Positions 46,870-55,762 of a stretch of DNA of 64,000 bases are shown here, piece after piece. The stretch covers positions 1 through 64,000 of the forward strand of contig JAAYNA010000024.1 of assembly GCA_012521105.1 (NCBI GenBank), written 5' to 3'. Numbering within the stretch: position 1 is the stretch's first letter; the number at the start of each line of letters is the position of its first letter. The notes below the pieces were generated by a model. That model was not told the DNA's origin and made no database searches. It saw only the letters and a program-made list of their open reading frames with translations. The DNA comes from Clostridiaceae bacterium (GTDB lineage Bacteria > Bacillota > Clostridia > DSM-8532). A program made the translations under genes and the position numbers.

Positions 46870-47804
46870 AAACAAAAAGTACACGTGAAGCAGCAATGCG
46901 TGCCATAATAGAATTGGCCGGACAGGATGAACGTATTGTAATCGTATCTCCTGATTCACTTCTGGCATCCAGAGCCGTACCTTTTCTGGAAAGATTCCCC
47001 GACAGATTAATAGAGGTTGGAATTGCAGAGCAAAATGCCGTTCTGGTAGCAGCCGGGCTTGCAACTACCGGAATGAAGCCTGTTGTCATCTCTTATGCAG
47101 GGTTTCTGACCATGAGGGCATGCGAGCAAATCCGTACCTTTGTTGCCTACCCGGGCTTAAATGTAAAATTTATCGGTTTAAACGGGGGTATGCTGGGTGG
47201 CGAAAGAGAGGGAGTTACCCATCAGTTTTATGAAGATGTTGGAATTTTGCGTTCAATGCCAGGTGTAAGTGTTATTACTCCGGCAGATGCAGGGCAGGCA
47301 TATAAAGCCACAAAAGCAATGTTTATGCGGGAGGAACCCTGTTACATGCGTTTGGGAAGTGGCCGTGAACCCGAAGTTTTTCCCGACGATACGCCCTTTG
47401 AGTTCGGGAAAATCCGGGTTGTTAAGCATTACGGTGACGATGTGGCCATTTTCGCGTCGGGCTTTATTATGAACAGGGCTATTGAGGCTTTGGAGCTTTT
47501 GAAGGCTGAGGGTATTAATGGTCTTATTGCAGATGTCTCCACTGTAAAGCCCATTGACAGCGAAACTGTTACTGAAATACTGAAGAGAACAAACTGTGCA
47601 GTTGCCGTTGAAGATCACAATATTTACGGTGGTATGTCTTCGGCTGTCAGCGAAATATCTTCACTTTACCATCCCTGCCGCGTAATACGTCTTGGTCTTA
47701 ACGATATATACCCGCGCAGTGGTCATGCTGATGAACTGCTGGATGCTTACGGTTTGTCGGTACAGTCAATAGTAGATGGAGCAAAGAAGGCAATGAGCAA
47801 GTAA
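46866..47804 (+). CDS. Transketolase, C-terminal (pyrimidine-binding) subunit
   Basis: The 312-residue second half of transketolase. It has the PYR domain with VGIAEQNAVLVAAGLA (the glutamate that activates thiamine diphosphate), FIGLNGGMLGGEREGVTHQ, a GVSVITPADAGQAYKATK segment and the C-terminal transketolase domain (VAVEDHNIYGGMSSAV). ATGA overlap with the N-terminal subunit. Similar split pairs act on apulose-4-phosphate (AptAB) and sulfofructose (SqwGH) in characterised pathways; specificity here is unknown. Confidence 0.93.
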   Translation: MKTKSTREAAMRAIIELAGQDERIVIVSPDSLLASRAVPFLERFPDRLIEVGIAEQNAVLVAAGLATTGMKPVVISYAGFLTMRACEQIRTFVAYPGLNVKFIGLNGGMLGGEREGVTHQFYEDVGILRSMPGVSVITPADAGQAYKATKAMFMREEPCYMRLGSGREPEVFPDDTPFEFGKIRVVKHYGDDVAIFASGFIMNRAIEALELLKAEGINGLIADVSTVKPIDSETVTEILKRTNCAVAVEDHNIYGGMSSAVSEISSLYHPCRVIRLGLNDIYPRSGHADELLDAYGLSVQSIVDGAKKAMSK

Positions 47805-47817
47805 GCAGGTGATTATT

Positions 47818-48549
47818 ATGAGAAAGGCAAATATTAAAAAAGATGAGAGACTATTGGACCCCATGGATAATAAATCTGTTGTGGATCGGATTATTGCAAG
47901 AATCACAAACGCAATAATCAATGGTGAACTGCTTCCCGGACAGAAAATACCAACAGAAAGCGAACTGTGCGAATCAATGCATGTAGGGCGTAATTCTGTG
48001 CGTGAGGCAATAAAGGTTTTGGTGGCCATGGGCGTGCTTATTATAAAACGGGCCGAAGGCACCTTTGTTGCTGAGGGGTTTTCAGACAGAATGCTGGATC
48101 CGATGGTGTATGGCTTAATACTTGAAGGCGGAAACACCAAATATCTGATTGAATTCAGAAGAATGCTCGAGGTAGGAGTGTTGAACCTTGCCATACAAAA
48201 CGCAACAGAAGAAGACATTGAAAAACTTAAACAGTCTTTTGACAGATTCTGCAATACGGTACGTAATAATTCATCAATTGAGGAAATCCTGGATGCCGAT
48301 ATTGAATTCCATCGTACACTGGAAAAGTCGGTGCACAATCCGCTGGTGGAAAAGATCTGCAATGTGGTGGAGAGATTGTCAAGAGAAACGCGGGCAAGGG
48401 CCACAGAACAGTTTATTACAAAAGAGGAACTGGACAGAATTTGCGAATTGCATGAGCGTATCATTAATGTTTTGATAAACAGGGATGAAGCTGCGGTATT
48501 GGGTGTTATTGATGACCATTATCAGTACTGGAAAGATGAAATTAAATAA
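47818..48549 (+). CDS. GntR-family (FadR subfamily, FCD domain) transcriptional regulator
   Basis: A 243-residue regulator with an N-terminal winged helix (PTESELCESMHVGRNSVREA, then KRAEGTFVAEGF) and an all-helical FCD ligand domain (EFRRMLEVGVLNLA, DIEFHRTLEKSVHNPL, HERIINVLINRDEAAV), whose Asp and His residues usually bind a metal with a carboxylated or sugar-acid ligand. It likely represses its own operon through the palindrome at 44371-44390. ATG 47818 follows AGGTG; the frame is open from 47809. It lies mid-operon, between transketolase and transaldolase. Confidence 0.92.
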   Translation: MRKANIKKDERLLDPMDNKSVVDRIIARITNAIINGELLPGQKIPTESELCESMHVGRNSVREAIKVLVAMGVLIIKRAEGTFVAEGFSDRMLDPMVYGLILEGGNTKYLIEFRRMLEVGVLNLAIQNATEEDIEKLKQSFDRFCNTVRNNSSIEEILDADIEFHRTLEKSVHNPLVEKICNVVERLSRETRARATEQFITKEELDRICELHERIINVLINRDEAAVLGVIDDHYQYWKDEIK

Positions 48550-48596
48550 AATCTAAATTGAAATAATAAATTGAAAACTTAACAGGAGGGGAAGCA

Positions 48597-49649
48597 ATGG
48601 GATATTTTAAACGGGTGGCTGAACTGACACCAACACGTTTATGGATAAACAATGTAACGGCAGAACAGGCCAGGAGAGGAATAAAAGCCGGTGCTGTCGG
48701 TTGCACGCAGAATCCATCCTATGTGTCAAAAATGCTCCAGTTTGACGGGTCCTTATGCCAGCGTTTGTTTGACAAGTGGATTGAAATTGAAGATGATGAC
48801 AATGAAGTATTAATACAGGTCCAGGCAGAGCTGGTAGGGCTTATTGCCAAAGAATTTCTGCCCCTTTATGAAGAGTCCTGCGGTAAGCTGGGCTATGTAA
48901 CAATTCAGGGTGACCCCTTCAATGAAACAACCGAATCTATTATGCGTCAGGCAGAGATAGCAAGACAATACGGTCCCAATATTATGATCAAAATACCGGT
49001 TGTGCCCGAAGGTATTAAAGCAATCTCTGCTCTTGCCGGCGAAGGCATACCTTTGTGCTTAACTGAAGTTTTTGCACTGCGACAGGCCATAGACATTTGC
49101 GAAGCGCTGCTGGATGCAACAGAAGGGAAAGTAAAGCCTGTTGCATACCTTGCACATATTGCAGGCATTTATGATGAGTACCTGGGTAATTATGTGAAGG
49201 AAAACAATATCGATATTCTGCCCGATGTTTTATGGCATGCCGGGATTGCATCAGCAAAAAAGGTATACGCAGTGGTGAAGGAAAGAAGATACCCGGTTGA
49301 GTTTTTGGGTGGCGGTGCCAGAGGAACACATCATTTTACCGAAATGGTTGGTGCTGAAGCATCTGTCACAATTAACTGGGCTGGAATGGGCGAAACACTG
49401 GATGCTTCCGATACCCTTGTTATACAACGCTTTTTTATGCCAACGCCTCATACAGTTATTGATCAGTTGCTTGATAAATTGCCCGATTTCAGAAAGGGTT
49501 ATTTTGAAAATGGCATAACACCGGATGAGTTTGAATCTTTTGGTCCGGTTGCATTATTCAGAAACACTTTTGAAAAGGGATGGAAGGAAGCACGGGATGC
49601 CATTTCCAAAAGACGTGCAGAATTAAAAAATGGAGGTAAGTCATGTTAA
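48597..49649 (+). CDS. Transaldolase-family protein
   Basis: A 350-residue class I aldolase-fold protein. The Schiff-base lysine is Lys132 in NIMIKIPVVPEGIKAI; the N-terminal LTPTRLWINNV and GCTQNPSYVSKM and the later GGGARGTHHFTEMVG are transaldolase-like. It is longer than small fructose-6-phosphate aldolases and diverges from canonical TalB, so it may split or transfer the dihydroxyacetone unit of an unusual ketose. ACAGGAGG precedes ATG 48597. It overlaps GH127 by 7 nt. Confidence 0.85.
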   Translation: MGYFKRVAELTPTRLWINNVTAEQARRGIKAGAVGCTQNPSYVSKMLQFDGSLCQRLFDKWIEIEDDDNEVLIQVQAELVGLIAKEFLPLYEESCGKLGYVTIQGDPFNETTESIMRQAEIARQYGPNIMIKIPVVPEGIKAISALAGEGIPLCLTEVFALRQAIDICEALLDATEGKVKPVAYLAHIAGIYDEYLGNYVKENNIDILPDVLWHAGIASAKKVYAVVKERRYPVEFLGGGARGTHHFTEMVGAEASVTINWAGMGETLDASDTLVIQRFFMPTPHTVIDQLLDKLPDFRKGYFENGITPDEFESFGPVALFRNTFEKGWKEARDAISKRRAELKNGGKSC

Positions 49650-51604
49650 CAAACACCGAACATTCACGTTATGCAAAAACTTACTCGCTACCGTGGAATG
49701 CGGTTAACTGGACCGGTGGCATATGGGCTGACGTATTCAAAACCTGTGCCGAAAATACAATTCCGCATATTAGGAAAATGTTTGAAAGCAAAGATATCAG
49801 TCATGTTGTAGAAAACTTCAGAATAGCAGCGCGGGAAAAAGAAGGCAGATTCAACGGAACTCCTTTTGGTGACGGTGATTTTTACAAGTGGATGGAGGGA
49901 GCTATCTATGTAGCCTGTAAAAATAACGATGAAAAATTATTAAAGGTGATTGATGAATATGTTGATTTAATCAGCCGCGCCCAGCTTGATGACGGGTATA
50001 TCTCTACGAAACAGATAATTGGGGAGATGAACAACGAAGATGTATCCCGCCTTGGTGATATTAATGACTTTGAAGTATATAATTTTGGTCATTTATTCAC
50101 CACTGCCTGCATCTACAAACGCCTTACCGGAAAAGACAATTTGATGAATGTTGCTGTTAAAGCTGCCAACTATTTAGAGAAAACATATCAGGAAGCAGCA
50201 AGGACAGGTGAGGTGAAAACTGCAGTTTGTCCTTCCCATTACATGGGCTTGATTGAAATGTACCGTACAACAGGCGAAAATCGTTTTCTTGACCTTGCAC
50301 AGCTGTCAATTACCCTCAGGGATTCGGTGAAAAATGGTACCGATGATAATCAGGACAGAATACCGCTTAAAGAGCACGAAAAAATAGTAGGACATGCAGT
50401 GCGTTCAAACTACCTGTATGCCGGTGTGGCAGATTTATACGCTGAAACGGGTGACAGTGATTACCTTGATATGCTCAACAAGGTATGGAAAAACCTCGTG
50501 GAACAAAAAATATATGTGACCGGAGGCTGCGGTGCATTGTATAACGGAGTCTCGCCTTATGGTAATTTCTGGATAGATCAGAAGGTACATCAGGCTTATG
50601 GTCATGAGTATCAACTTCCCAATATTACAGCCTATAATGAAACCTGCGCGTCAGTGGGCAGTGTATTATGGGCATACAGAATGTTTACAATTCAGCCCGA
50701 AGCACACTACTTTGACATAATTGAAAAAACAATGCTGAACGTGAACCTTGCTGCTATCAGCATTGACGGACAAAAGTTTTTCTATGAAAACATGCAAAGA
50801 AGGGCCAAAAAACTTCCCTTTGAACTGTGCTGGCCATTAGAGAGAAAAGAGTATATATCAAGCTTCTGCTGCCCTCCAAATCTGGCCAGGCTTTTATCCG
50901 AAACATCGGAATACGCATATTCCTTATCCGAGGATACTGTGTGGCTGGGAATGTATGGAGAGAATGAAGCCCAAATTGAGCTGAAAAATGGTGCTTCCTT
51001 TACACTGGTTCAGAAAACTCAATACCCCTACTGTGGAAAAATACATTTTTCATTTAAGGATGCAAACAGCAAAGCCTTTAAACTCAATATTCGCATACCC
51101 GACTGGGTTGAAAGCGGGAGTATATCTGTTAACGGTAATGTTGTAAAGGAAATTTCGGTTCAGGACGCTTCTACATATTATACAGTGGAAATTGAAGATC
51201 CTTCAAAATCCGATATAACAGTTTATTTCGACATGCCTGTCAGGTTTACTGTTGCCCATCCTCTTGTTGAATCCAATACCAACCAGGTAGCCGTTGAAAG
51301 AGGGCCTATAGTATATTGCATTGAGTCACAGGACACAGAACTTGAGACCCTTGATGATTTAATGCTGAAGATAGACGGGGAATTTACACCTGTGGAATAC
51401 GAAATTATGGGCAGAAAAATGATCGCCCTCGAAGGGGAAGCCTGGCGAATTAAAAGAGATTCATACAATCCTGAAAAATTATATCAGCCGATGAAGTTTA
51501 AAGGGCTGGATCAGGTATCCATCCGTCTTATTCCGTACCATGCCTGGGATAACAGAGGGTTTGGTGAGATGAAAATATGGCTGCCTGTTGCAATTGGACA
51601 GTGA
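49643..51604 (+). CDS. Glycoside hydrolase family 127 (beta-L-arabinofuranosidase type)
   Basis: A 653-residue cytoplasmic GH127 (DUF1680) enzyme. The zinc/cysteine active site is complete: ETC (Glu333, Cys335 in YNETCASVG) and CC (Cys409, Cys410 in SFCCPPNLAR), where one cysteine acts as nucleophile in characterised members. The N-terminal FWDVF-like WADVF and the central AQLDDGYIS are also typical. Members release beta-L-arabinofuranose or aceric acid from plant glycans. TGGAGG precedes ATG 49643. Last gene of the operon; a strong terminator follows. Confidence 0.93.
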   Translation: MLTNTEHSRYAKTYSLPWNAVNWTGGIWADVFKTCAENTIPHIRKMFESKDISHVVENFRIAAREKEGRFNGTPFGDGDFYKWMEGAIYVACKNNDEKLLKVIDEYVDLISRAQLDDGYISTKQIIGEMNNEDVSRLGDINDFEVYNFGHLFTTACIYKRLTGKDNLMNVAVKAANYLEKTYQEAARTGEVKTAVCPSHYMGLIEMYRTTGENRFLDLAQLSITLRDSVKNGTDDNQDRIPLKEHEKIVGHAVRSNYLYAGVADLYAETGDSDYLDMLNKVWKNLVEQKIYVTGGCGALYNGVSPYGNFWIDQKVHQAYGHEYQLPNITAYNETCASVGSVLWAYRMFTIQPEAHYFDIIEKTMLNVNLAAISIDGQKFFYENMQRRAKKLPFELCWPLERKEYISSFCCPPNLARLLSETSEYAYSLSEDTVWLGMYGENEAQIELKNGASFTLVQKTQYPYCGKIHFSFKDANSKAFKLNIRIPDWVESGSISVNGNVVKEISVQDASTYYTVEIEDPSKSDITVYFDMPVRFTVAHPLVESNTNQVAVERGPIVYCIESQDTELETLDDLMLKIDGEFTPVEYEIMGRKMIALEGEAWRIKRDSYNPEKLYQPMKFKGLDQVSIRLIPYHAWDNRGFGEMKIWLPVAIGQ

Positions 51605-51643
51605 TATGTATAAGGCATTTCAAACTAAATAAATTAATTTTTG

Positions 51644-51679
51644 AAAGGTCAGGTGAATCAGGTCCACCTGACCTTTTTC
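51644..51679 (+). terminator. Terminator of the sugar-catabolism operon
   Basis: AAAGGTCAGGTG (51644-51655) pairs perfectly with CACCTGACCTTT (51665-51676), with a 9-nt loop and a TTTTT tail. It lies 40 bases after the GH127 stop. Confidence 0.92.
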
Positions 51680-51710
51680 AGATAATAGAGTTAATTTATC
51701 TATGCTGCAC

Positions 51711-51802
51711 TCGGCTAAAAGTTTCGGTCATTACACGGCAGCCTGAGCATTATCTCCGATTTGATAAACTTCACGTTCTCAACTTACAACAATGCAGCAC
51801 TA
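51711..51802 (+). repeat. Dispersed repeat, degenerate fragment B
   Basis: AACTTCACGTTCTCAACTTA with the following CAACAATGCAGCAC (51769-51802) matches the middle of copy A (8710-8742), and CTCGGCTAAAAGTT (51711-51724) resembles bases just right of copy A (8844-8858). The order is changed and the ends are missing, so it is a remnant at best. Confidence 0.4.
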
Positions 51803-51932
51803 TTACTTTTCCTGCAGTAACTTTACGTTAACTTTACAGCATGTATTGCGATTTTGCGGGAAATATTCAATTTCATTCATTGATTGGGAATGATATAATT
51901 TTGTCGGTACTAATTTTCTGTCGGAGGATATT

Positions 51933-53888
51933 ATGGGGAAATCGTATATCAATAATGCCGTTATAGGAAATGGCAGTATGCTTGGCTGTATTTCGGAAAC
52001 AGGCGAGCTTATAAGGCTGTACTGGCCTGAAATAGATTTTCCTCAGCATATTGAAAAAATGCTTGTCGGCTTTTTTGATAAAAGCATTCCAAACAGTACA
52101 ATGTGGTTTAGCGAAGGCAACCATGAAGTATTTCAAACATATATTGAAGACACGAATATATTACAGACTGTGGTTAACATAAGCAGATTATCGATACAGA
52201 TTGTCCAGACAGACTTTTGTGTTCCAAATCAGGATGTACTGATTCGCCGGTATAATATTAAAAATACCGGCAACGATAGCTTACACCTGGGTATGGGGCT
52301 TGCCTCCCACGTCATTTCTCATACCTTTGATATGGGCAATACTTTGTTTGATTTCGAGCTGGATGCCCTTATCCATTACAGACATGATAACTGCTGGGCT
52401 ATTGCATCGGATATTGAGGTGAAGGAATTTCAGATAGGGAATAACCCGTTCCGTGCAGTATGGGAAGGAAGGCTTAATGGTATCGACAGCATAGGTATGT
52501 CTCCTGATGGCGCAATATTGTGGGATTTTGGCGATGTTTCTCCGGGAGAAGAGAAGTGTATAACCCTTTATTTGGTTTTTTCGGAGAATATGAATCTGTT
52601 AAAAAGTTTAATACGAAATGTAAAAAACATTAAATTTGATCAACTTTTTAGCATTACAAAAGAATACTGGACGAAGTTTTTAAAAAACTGTGTCATTGTT
52701 AACAGTGGTAATGACAGAGTAGATAAAATTTACCGCAGATCCCTTCTTCTGTTTAAACTGATGTCGGATAAGAACACCGGAGCAATTTTAGCATCCCCCG
52801 AAATAGACGAAGGTTTTACCCAGTGTGGAAGGTATGCTTATTGCTGGGGAAGGGATGCAGCATTTATTACAACAGCCCTCAATGAAGCCGGACTATATAA
52901 AGACTCTGAAAGGTTCTATGACTGGGCAGTAAGGGTGCAGGACAGTGAAGGTTTCTGGCACCAGCGCTATCATGTTAATGGAAACCTTGCCCCCTCGTGG
53001 GGAATACAGATAGACGAAACAGGTTCAATTCTGTATGGTATGTGGAAGCATTTTCTGTACGTAAAAAATGTAAATTTTTTAGAGAAAGTATGGCCTTCTG
53101 TTTTAAAAGCAACTGCTTTTCTTGAAAAATTTATTGACAGTGATACCGGACTGCCTCTCCCAAGCTTTGATTTGTGGGAAGAGAGGATGGGTGAGCATAC
53201 CTATTCCACAGCAGCGGTTATTGCAGGTTTTTATGCAGCAGCAAATATAGCAGAATTTTTGGGAATTTCCAAAGATACGGTTGATCTTTGGCTAAGAATT
53301 GCAGAGAAAACAAAAGAGGCCCTTGAAAGAAACCTTACAGATAAAGAAGCCGGTGTTTTTCTGAGAAGCGTGCGCACAAAGCTTAATCCCTGGGGGAAGG
53401 AGCCTTCTTCCAATACCGTGGTTATTAATGTAAATCCGAAAGGATACATGAGGGAAGTTTCTGCAGTGGATGACAGAATTGATATAAGCCTTCTTGGATC
53501 CTCGGTTCCCTTTGATATTTACAGGCCCGATCATCCCCTTGTTCGCAATACCGCCGGGAAAATAGAAAAAACCCTTTACTGTGAAAAGGCCGGAGGGATC
53601 TATCGTTATTATGACGATAATTATGCAGGCGGAAACCCATGGATTGTTTCAACTCTCTGGCTTGCACTGTACCACATAAAAACAGGCAATATTGCAAAAG
53701 CAAGGGAGTACTTCCACTGGAGTGTAAAATGCGCAACAGGCTTGGATTTTCTGCCCGAACAGGTTGATAAAAATGATGGGAAACCATGTTGGGTCATACC
53801 TCTAACCTGGTCCCACGCAATGTTTGTGCTGGTATTGAAAGGGCTGATTAAAAATGGAGGTATAGGGCAGCCCGATGCCTTAGCATAA
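51933..53888 (+). CDS. Glycoside hydrolase family 15 (glucoamylase-like)
   Basis: A 651-residue GH15-type protein. The N-terminal beta domain (NAVIGNGSMLGCISETGELI, YWPEIDFPQH) leads to an (alpha/alpha)6 catalytic domain with CWGRDAAFITTALNEAG, SWGIQIDETGS and LPSFDLWEERMGEHTYS; the Glu pair in WEER includes the expected general acid. Members release glucose or other alpha-linked sugars from the non-reducing end. No signal peptide, so it probably handles internal maltodextrin, glycogen or trehalose. GGAGGATATT precedes ATG 51933. It is a separate transcript from the GntR operon. Confidence 0.9.
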   Translation: MGKSYINNAVIGNGSMLGCISETGELIRLYWPEIDFPQHIEKMLVGFFDKSIPNSTMWFSEGNHEVFQTYIEDTNILQTVVNISRLSIQIVQTDFCVPNQDVLIRRYNIKNTGNDSLHLGMGLASHVISHTFDMGNTLFDFELDALIHYRHDNCWAIASDIEVKEFQIGNNPFRAVWEGRLNGIDSIGMSPDGAILWDFGDVSPGEEKCITLYLVFSENMNLLKSLIRNVKNIKFDQLFSITKEYWTKFLKNCVIVNSGNDRVDKIYRRSLLLFKLMSDKNTGAILASPEIDEGFTQCGRYAYCWGRDAAFITTALNEAGLYKDSERFYDWAVRVQDSEGFWHQRYHVNGNLAPSWGIQIDETGSILYGMWKHFLYVKNVNFLEKVWPSVLKATAFLEKFIDSDTGLPLPSFDLWEERMGEHTYSTAAVIAGFYAAANIAEFLGISKDTVDLWLRIAEKTKEALERNLTDKEAGVFLRSVRTKLNPWGKEPSSNTVVINVNPKGYMREVSAVDDRIDISLLGSSVPFDIYRPDHPLVRNTAGKIEKTLYCEKAGGIYRYYDDNYAGGNPWIVSTLWLALYHIKTGNIAKAREYFHWSVKCATGLDFLPEQVDKNDGKPCWVIPLTWSHAMFVLVLKGLIKNGGIGQPDALA

Positions 53889-53937
53889 TCAATACGCCGG
53901 CAGTGTAAAAAATAAAATTAAAGGTGGTTATGTATTC

Positions 53938-55287
53938 GTGAAGTCAAAAACTAAATTTGTTTGTTCGGAGTGTGGATATGAAACCCGTAAGTGGCTGGGG
54001 AAATGCCCTGCCTGTATGCAATGGAATACATTCACAGAAGAAGCGGCAAAAGTAACCCCGGGTGGTATATCCACAGCCCCACTGCCTAAGGCCATACCTC
54101 TTACCGAAGTATCGAAGGAATCGGAAGAAAGGGTTAAAACAGGGATGCAGGAGTTAGACAGGGTGCTGGGTGGTGGAATAGTTGACGGTTCCCTTGTGCT
54201 GGTCGGAGGAGATCCGGGTATTGGAAAATCCACGCTGCTGCTGCAAATATGCGGCATATTGTCGCAGAACATAAGGATATTATATGTTTCAGGGGAAGAA
54301 TCGGTAAAGCAAATAAAATTAAGAGCCGAGAGGCTTTCTATCAATAATGAGAATATTCTAATGGTTTCTGAAACCAATTTTGAGAATATAAACAGGTTAA
54401 TAGAAGAAATTAAGCCCCAGGTGGTTATACTCGACTCGATCCAGACCGTTTACAGTGAAGAACTTACTTCGGCACCGGGAAGTGTAAGCCAGGTGCGGGA
54501 AGTTACCGGCCAACTGATGAGGATTGCAAAAGGTCAGGGCATAACAGTTTTTATTGTGGGACATGTTACAAAAGAAGGTGCAATTGCCGGACCCAGGGTT
54601 TTGGAGCATATGGTTGACACTGTTTTATACTTTGAAGGGGAAAGGCATCAAAACTATAGAATTCTTAGGGCCGTTAAAAACCGTTTTGGCTCAACAAACG
54701 AAATAGGTTTGTTTGAGATGACACAGCAGGGTTTAAAAGAAGTAAACAACCCTTCGGGATTACTTCTTGACAGTCGTGCAAAGGATCAATCGGGGTCGGT
54801 AATTGTTGCAAGCCTTGAAGGGACAAGGCCAATGCTGCTTGAAATACAGGCGCTGGTAACTCCAACCAGTTTCGGAATTGCAAGACGCATGGCTACAGGG
54901 ATAGATTATAACAGGCTGACAATGCTGTTGGCTGTTCTGGAAAAAAAGATAGGAATGCAGTTGTTTAATCACGATGCCTATGTGAATGTTGTGGGAGGGA
55001 TACGTATTGATGAACCGGCCTGTGACCTGGGTGTAATAGCTAGCGTTGCAGGGAGCTTCAAGAACATGCCCGTAGATCCCGACATTGTTGTTATAGGTGA
55101 AGTGGGACTTACCGGAGAGGTAAGGCAGGTGAATCAGGTGGATAAAAGAATTATGGAAGCAAAGCGGTTGGGGTTTAAAAAGTGTCTGGTGCCATCGGGT
55201 AACAAAAGCAGTTCTGTGACCAATATAGATGGAATCGAGCTGTTGTTTGCCGGTACCGTTGAAGAGGCACTGGGCTTTTTGTTTTAA
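53938..55287 (+). CDS. radA: DNA repair/recombination protein RadA (Sms)
   Basis: A 449-residue branch-migration ATPase. N-terminal C4 zinc finger (CSECGYETRKWLGKCPAC), RecA-like core with Walker A GGDPGIGKST (about residues 86-95) and Walker B VVILDSIQT, the RadA-specific KNRFGS motif (about 243-248), and the Lon-protease-like C-terminal domain (HDAYVNVVGGIRIDEPACDL). The start is GTG 53938, behind AAGGTGG. In many Firmicutes disA follows; here a repeat copy and two leftward genes do. Confidence 0.96.
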   Translation: MKSKTKFVCSECGYETRKWLGKCPACMQWNTFTEEAAKVTPGGISTAPLPKAIPLTEVSKESEERVKTGMQELDRVLGGGIVDGSLVLVGGDPGIGKSTLLLQICGILSQNIRILYVSGEESVKQIKLRAERLSINNENILMVSETNFENINRLIEEIKPQVVILDSIQTVYSEELTSAPGSVSQVREVTGQLMRIAKGQGITVFIVGHVTKEGAIAGPRVLEHMVDTVLYFEGERHQNYRILRAVKNRFGSTNEIGLFEMTQQGLKEVNNPSGLLLDSRAKDQSGSVIVASLEGTRPMLLEIQALVTPTSFGIARRMATGIDYNRLTMLLAVLEKKIGMQLFNHDAYVNVVGGIRIDEPACDLGVIASVAGSFKNMPVDPDIVVIGEVGLTGEVRQVNQVDKRIMEAKRLGFKKCLVPSGNKSSSVTNIDGIELLFAGTVEEALGFLF

Positions 55288-55762
55288 TGTCCATTATATT
55301 AATGCAAAGCAGTTTATGCTGCCTTTCTTATTGTCGTGGCTTTGTGGATATAGTGAAATGCCTCGGACGCTTGCTGTAGGGGAGTCCTGCGGTCTCCCGC
55401 TTGTGGCTTGAATTAGTTTAATAACGAAACCCGTAGCATCCTATTTCCTGCATCGTGCTTCGGTTTGTCGGAACATGCAGTTTGGCTCGGGCAAGCAGAA
55501 ACTCGTAAAAATGCACTGCCCGCGGGTCCTGCTTCGGGTGCTTTGCCTCCTTTTGCAGCAAAGCACCTACCGGGACTTACGCTCCTCAGTATAAAAATGA
55601 TCCTACGTGGGGGTCTCCATATCCCGGGTGGCCCAGCTTCACGCTCCCAATGCAGCAGGACTGCGAAGTGTGTTGCTCTGCGTTGGCAAAATCGCCCGAA
55701 TCTCCGCGGTTTTACTACTAATATTATTCTGTGAAGCTGTCCAAAATTTTGTAGAGACAGGC
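55288..55762. other. Non-coding, repeat-bearing gap after radA
   Basis: No gene is supported in these 475 bases. A weak hairpin (55306-55326: AAAGCAG with CTGCCTTT, then CTTATT) may end radA transcription. GGGGAG/CTCCC near 55380-55398 forms a small stem. The main content is dispersed repeat copy D. The frames at 55465-55734 and 55607-55798 arise from the repeat. Confidence 0.6.
55521..55709 (+). repeat. Dispersed palindromic repeat, copy D (about 189 bp)
   Basis: Ends are CGCGGG...CGGGTGCTTTG (55521-55545) and CAAAATCGCCCG...CCGCGG (55687-55709), inverted relative to each other. It aligns with copy A through CTGCTTCGGGTG, CAAAGCACCTACC, TATAAAAATGATCCTACGTGG, ATATCCCGGGTGGC and TTGCTCTGCG. 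Internal stems GGTGCTTTG/CAAAGCACC, TTACG/CGTGG and GCAGCA/TGTTGC are kept despite base changes. Confidence 0.8.

Larger units (their letters stand above)
51605..51932. other. Non-coding gap between GH127 and GH15
   Basis: Holds the operon terminator (51644-51679), a degenerate fragment of the dispersed repeat (about 51711-51802) and the leader of the GH15 gene. The frame at 51577-51831 lies in these elements and is not credible. Confidence 0.6.

Noticed and set aside
45094-51604. Sulfoquinovose transketolase pathway
   Set aside because: The split transketolase is suggestive, but there is no sulfoquinovosidase, sulfonate exporter or sulfolactaldehyde enzyme, so a direct assignment is not supported.
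55465-55734. 89-codon frame with an ILRGGLHIPGGPASR-like segment, also echoed at 9415-9609
   Set aside because: The shared peptide comes from the shared repeat DNA read in one frame; the frames start and end differently and lack ribosome binding sites.
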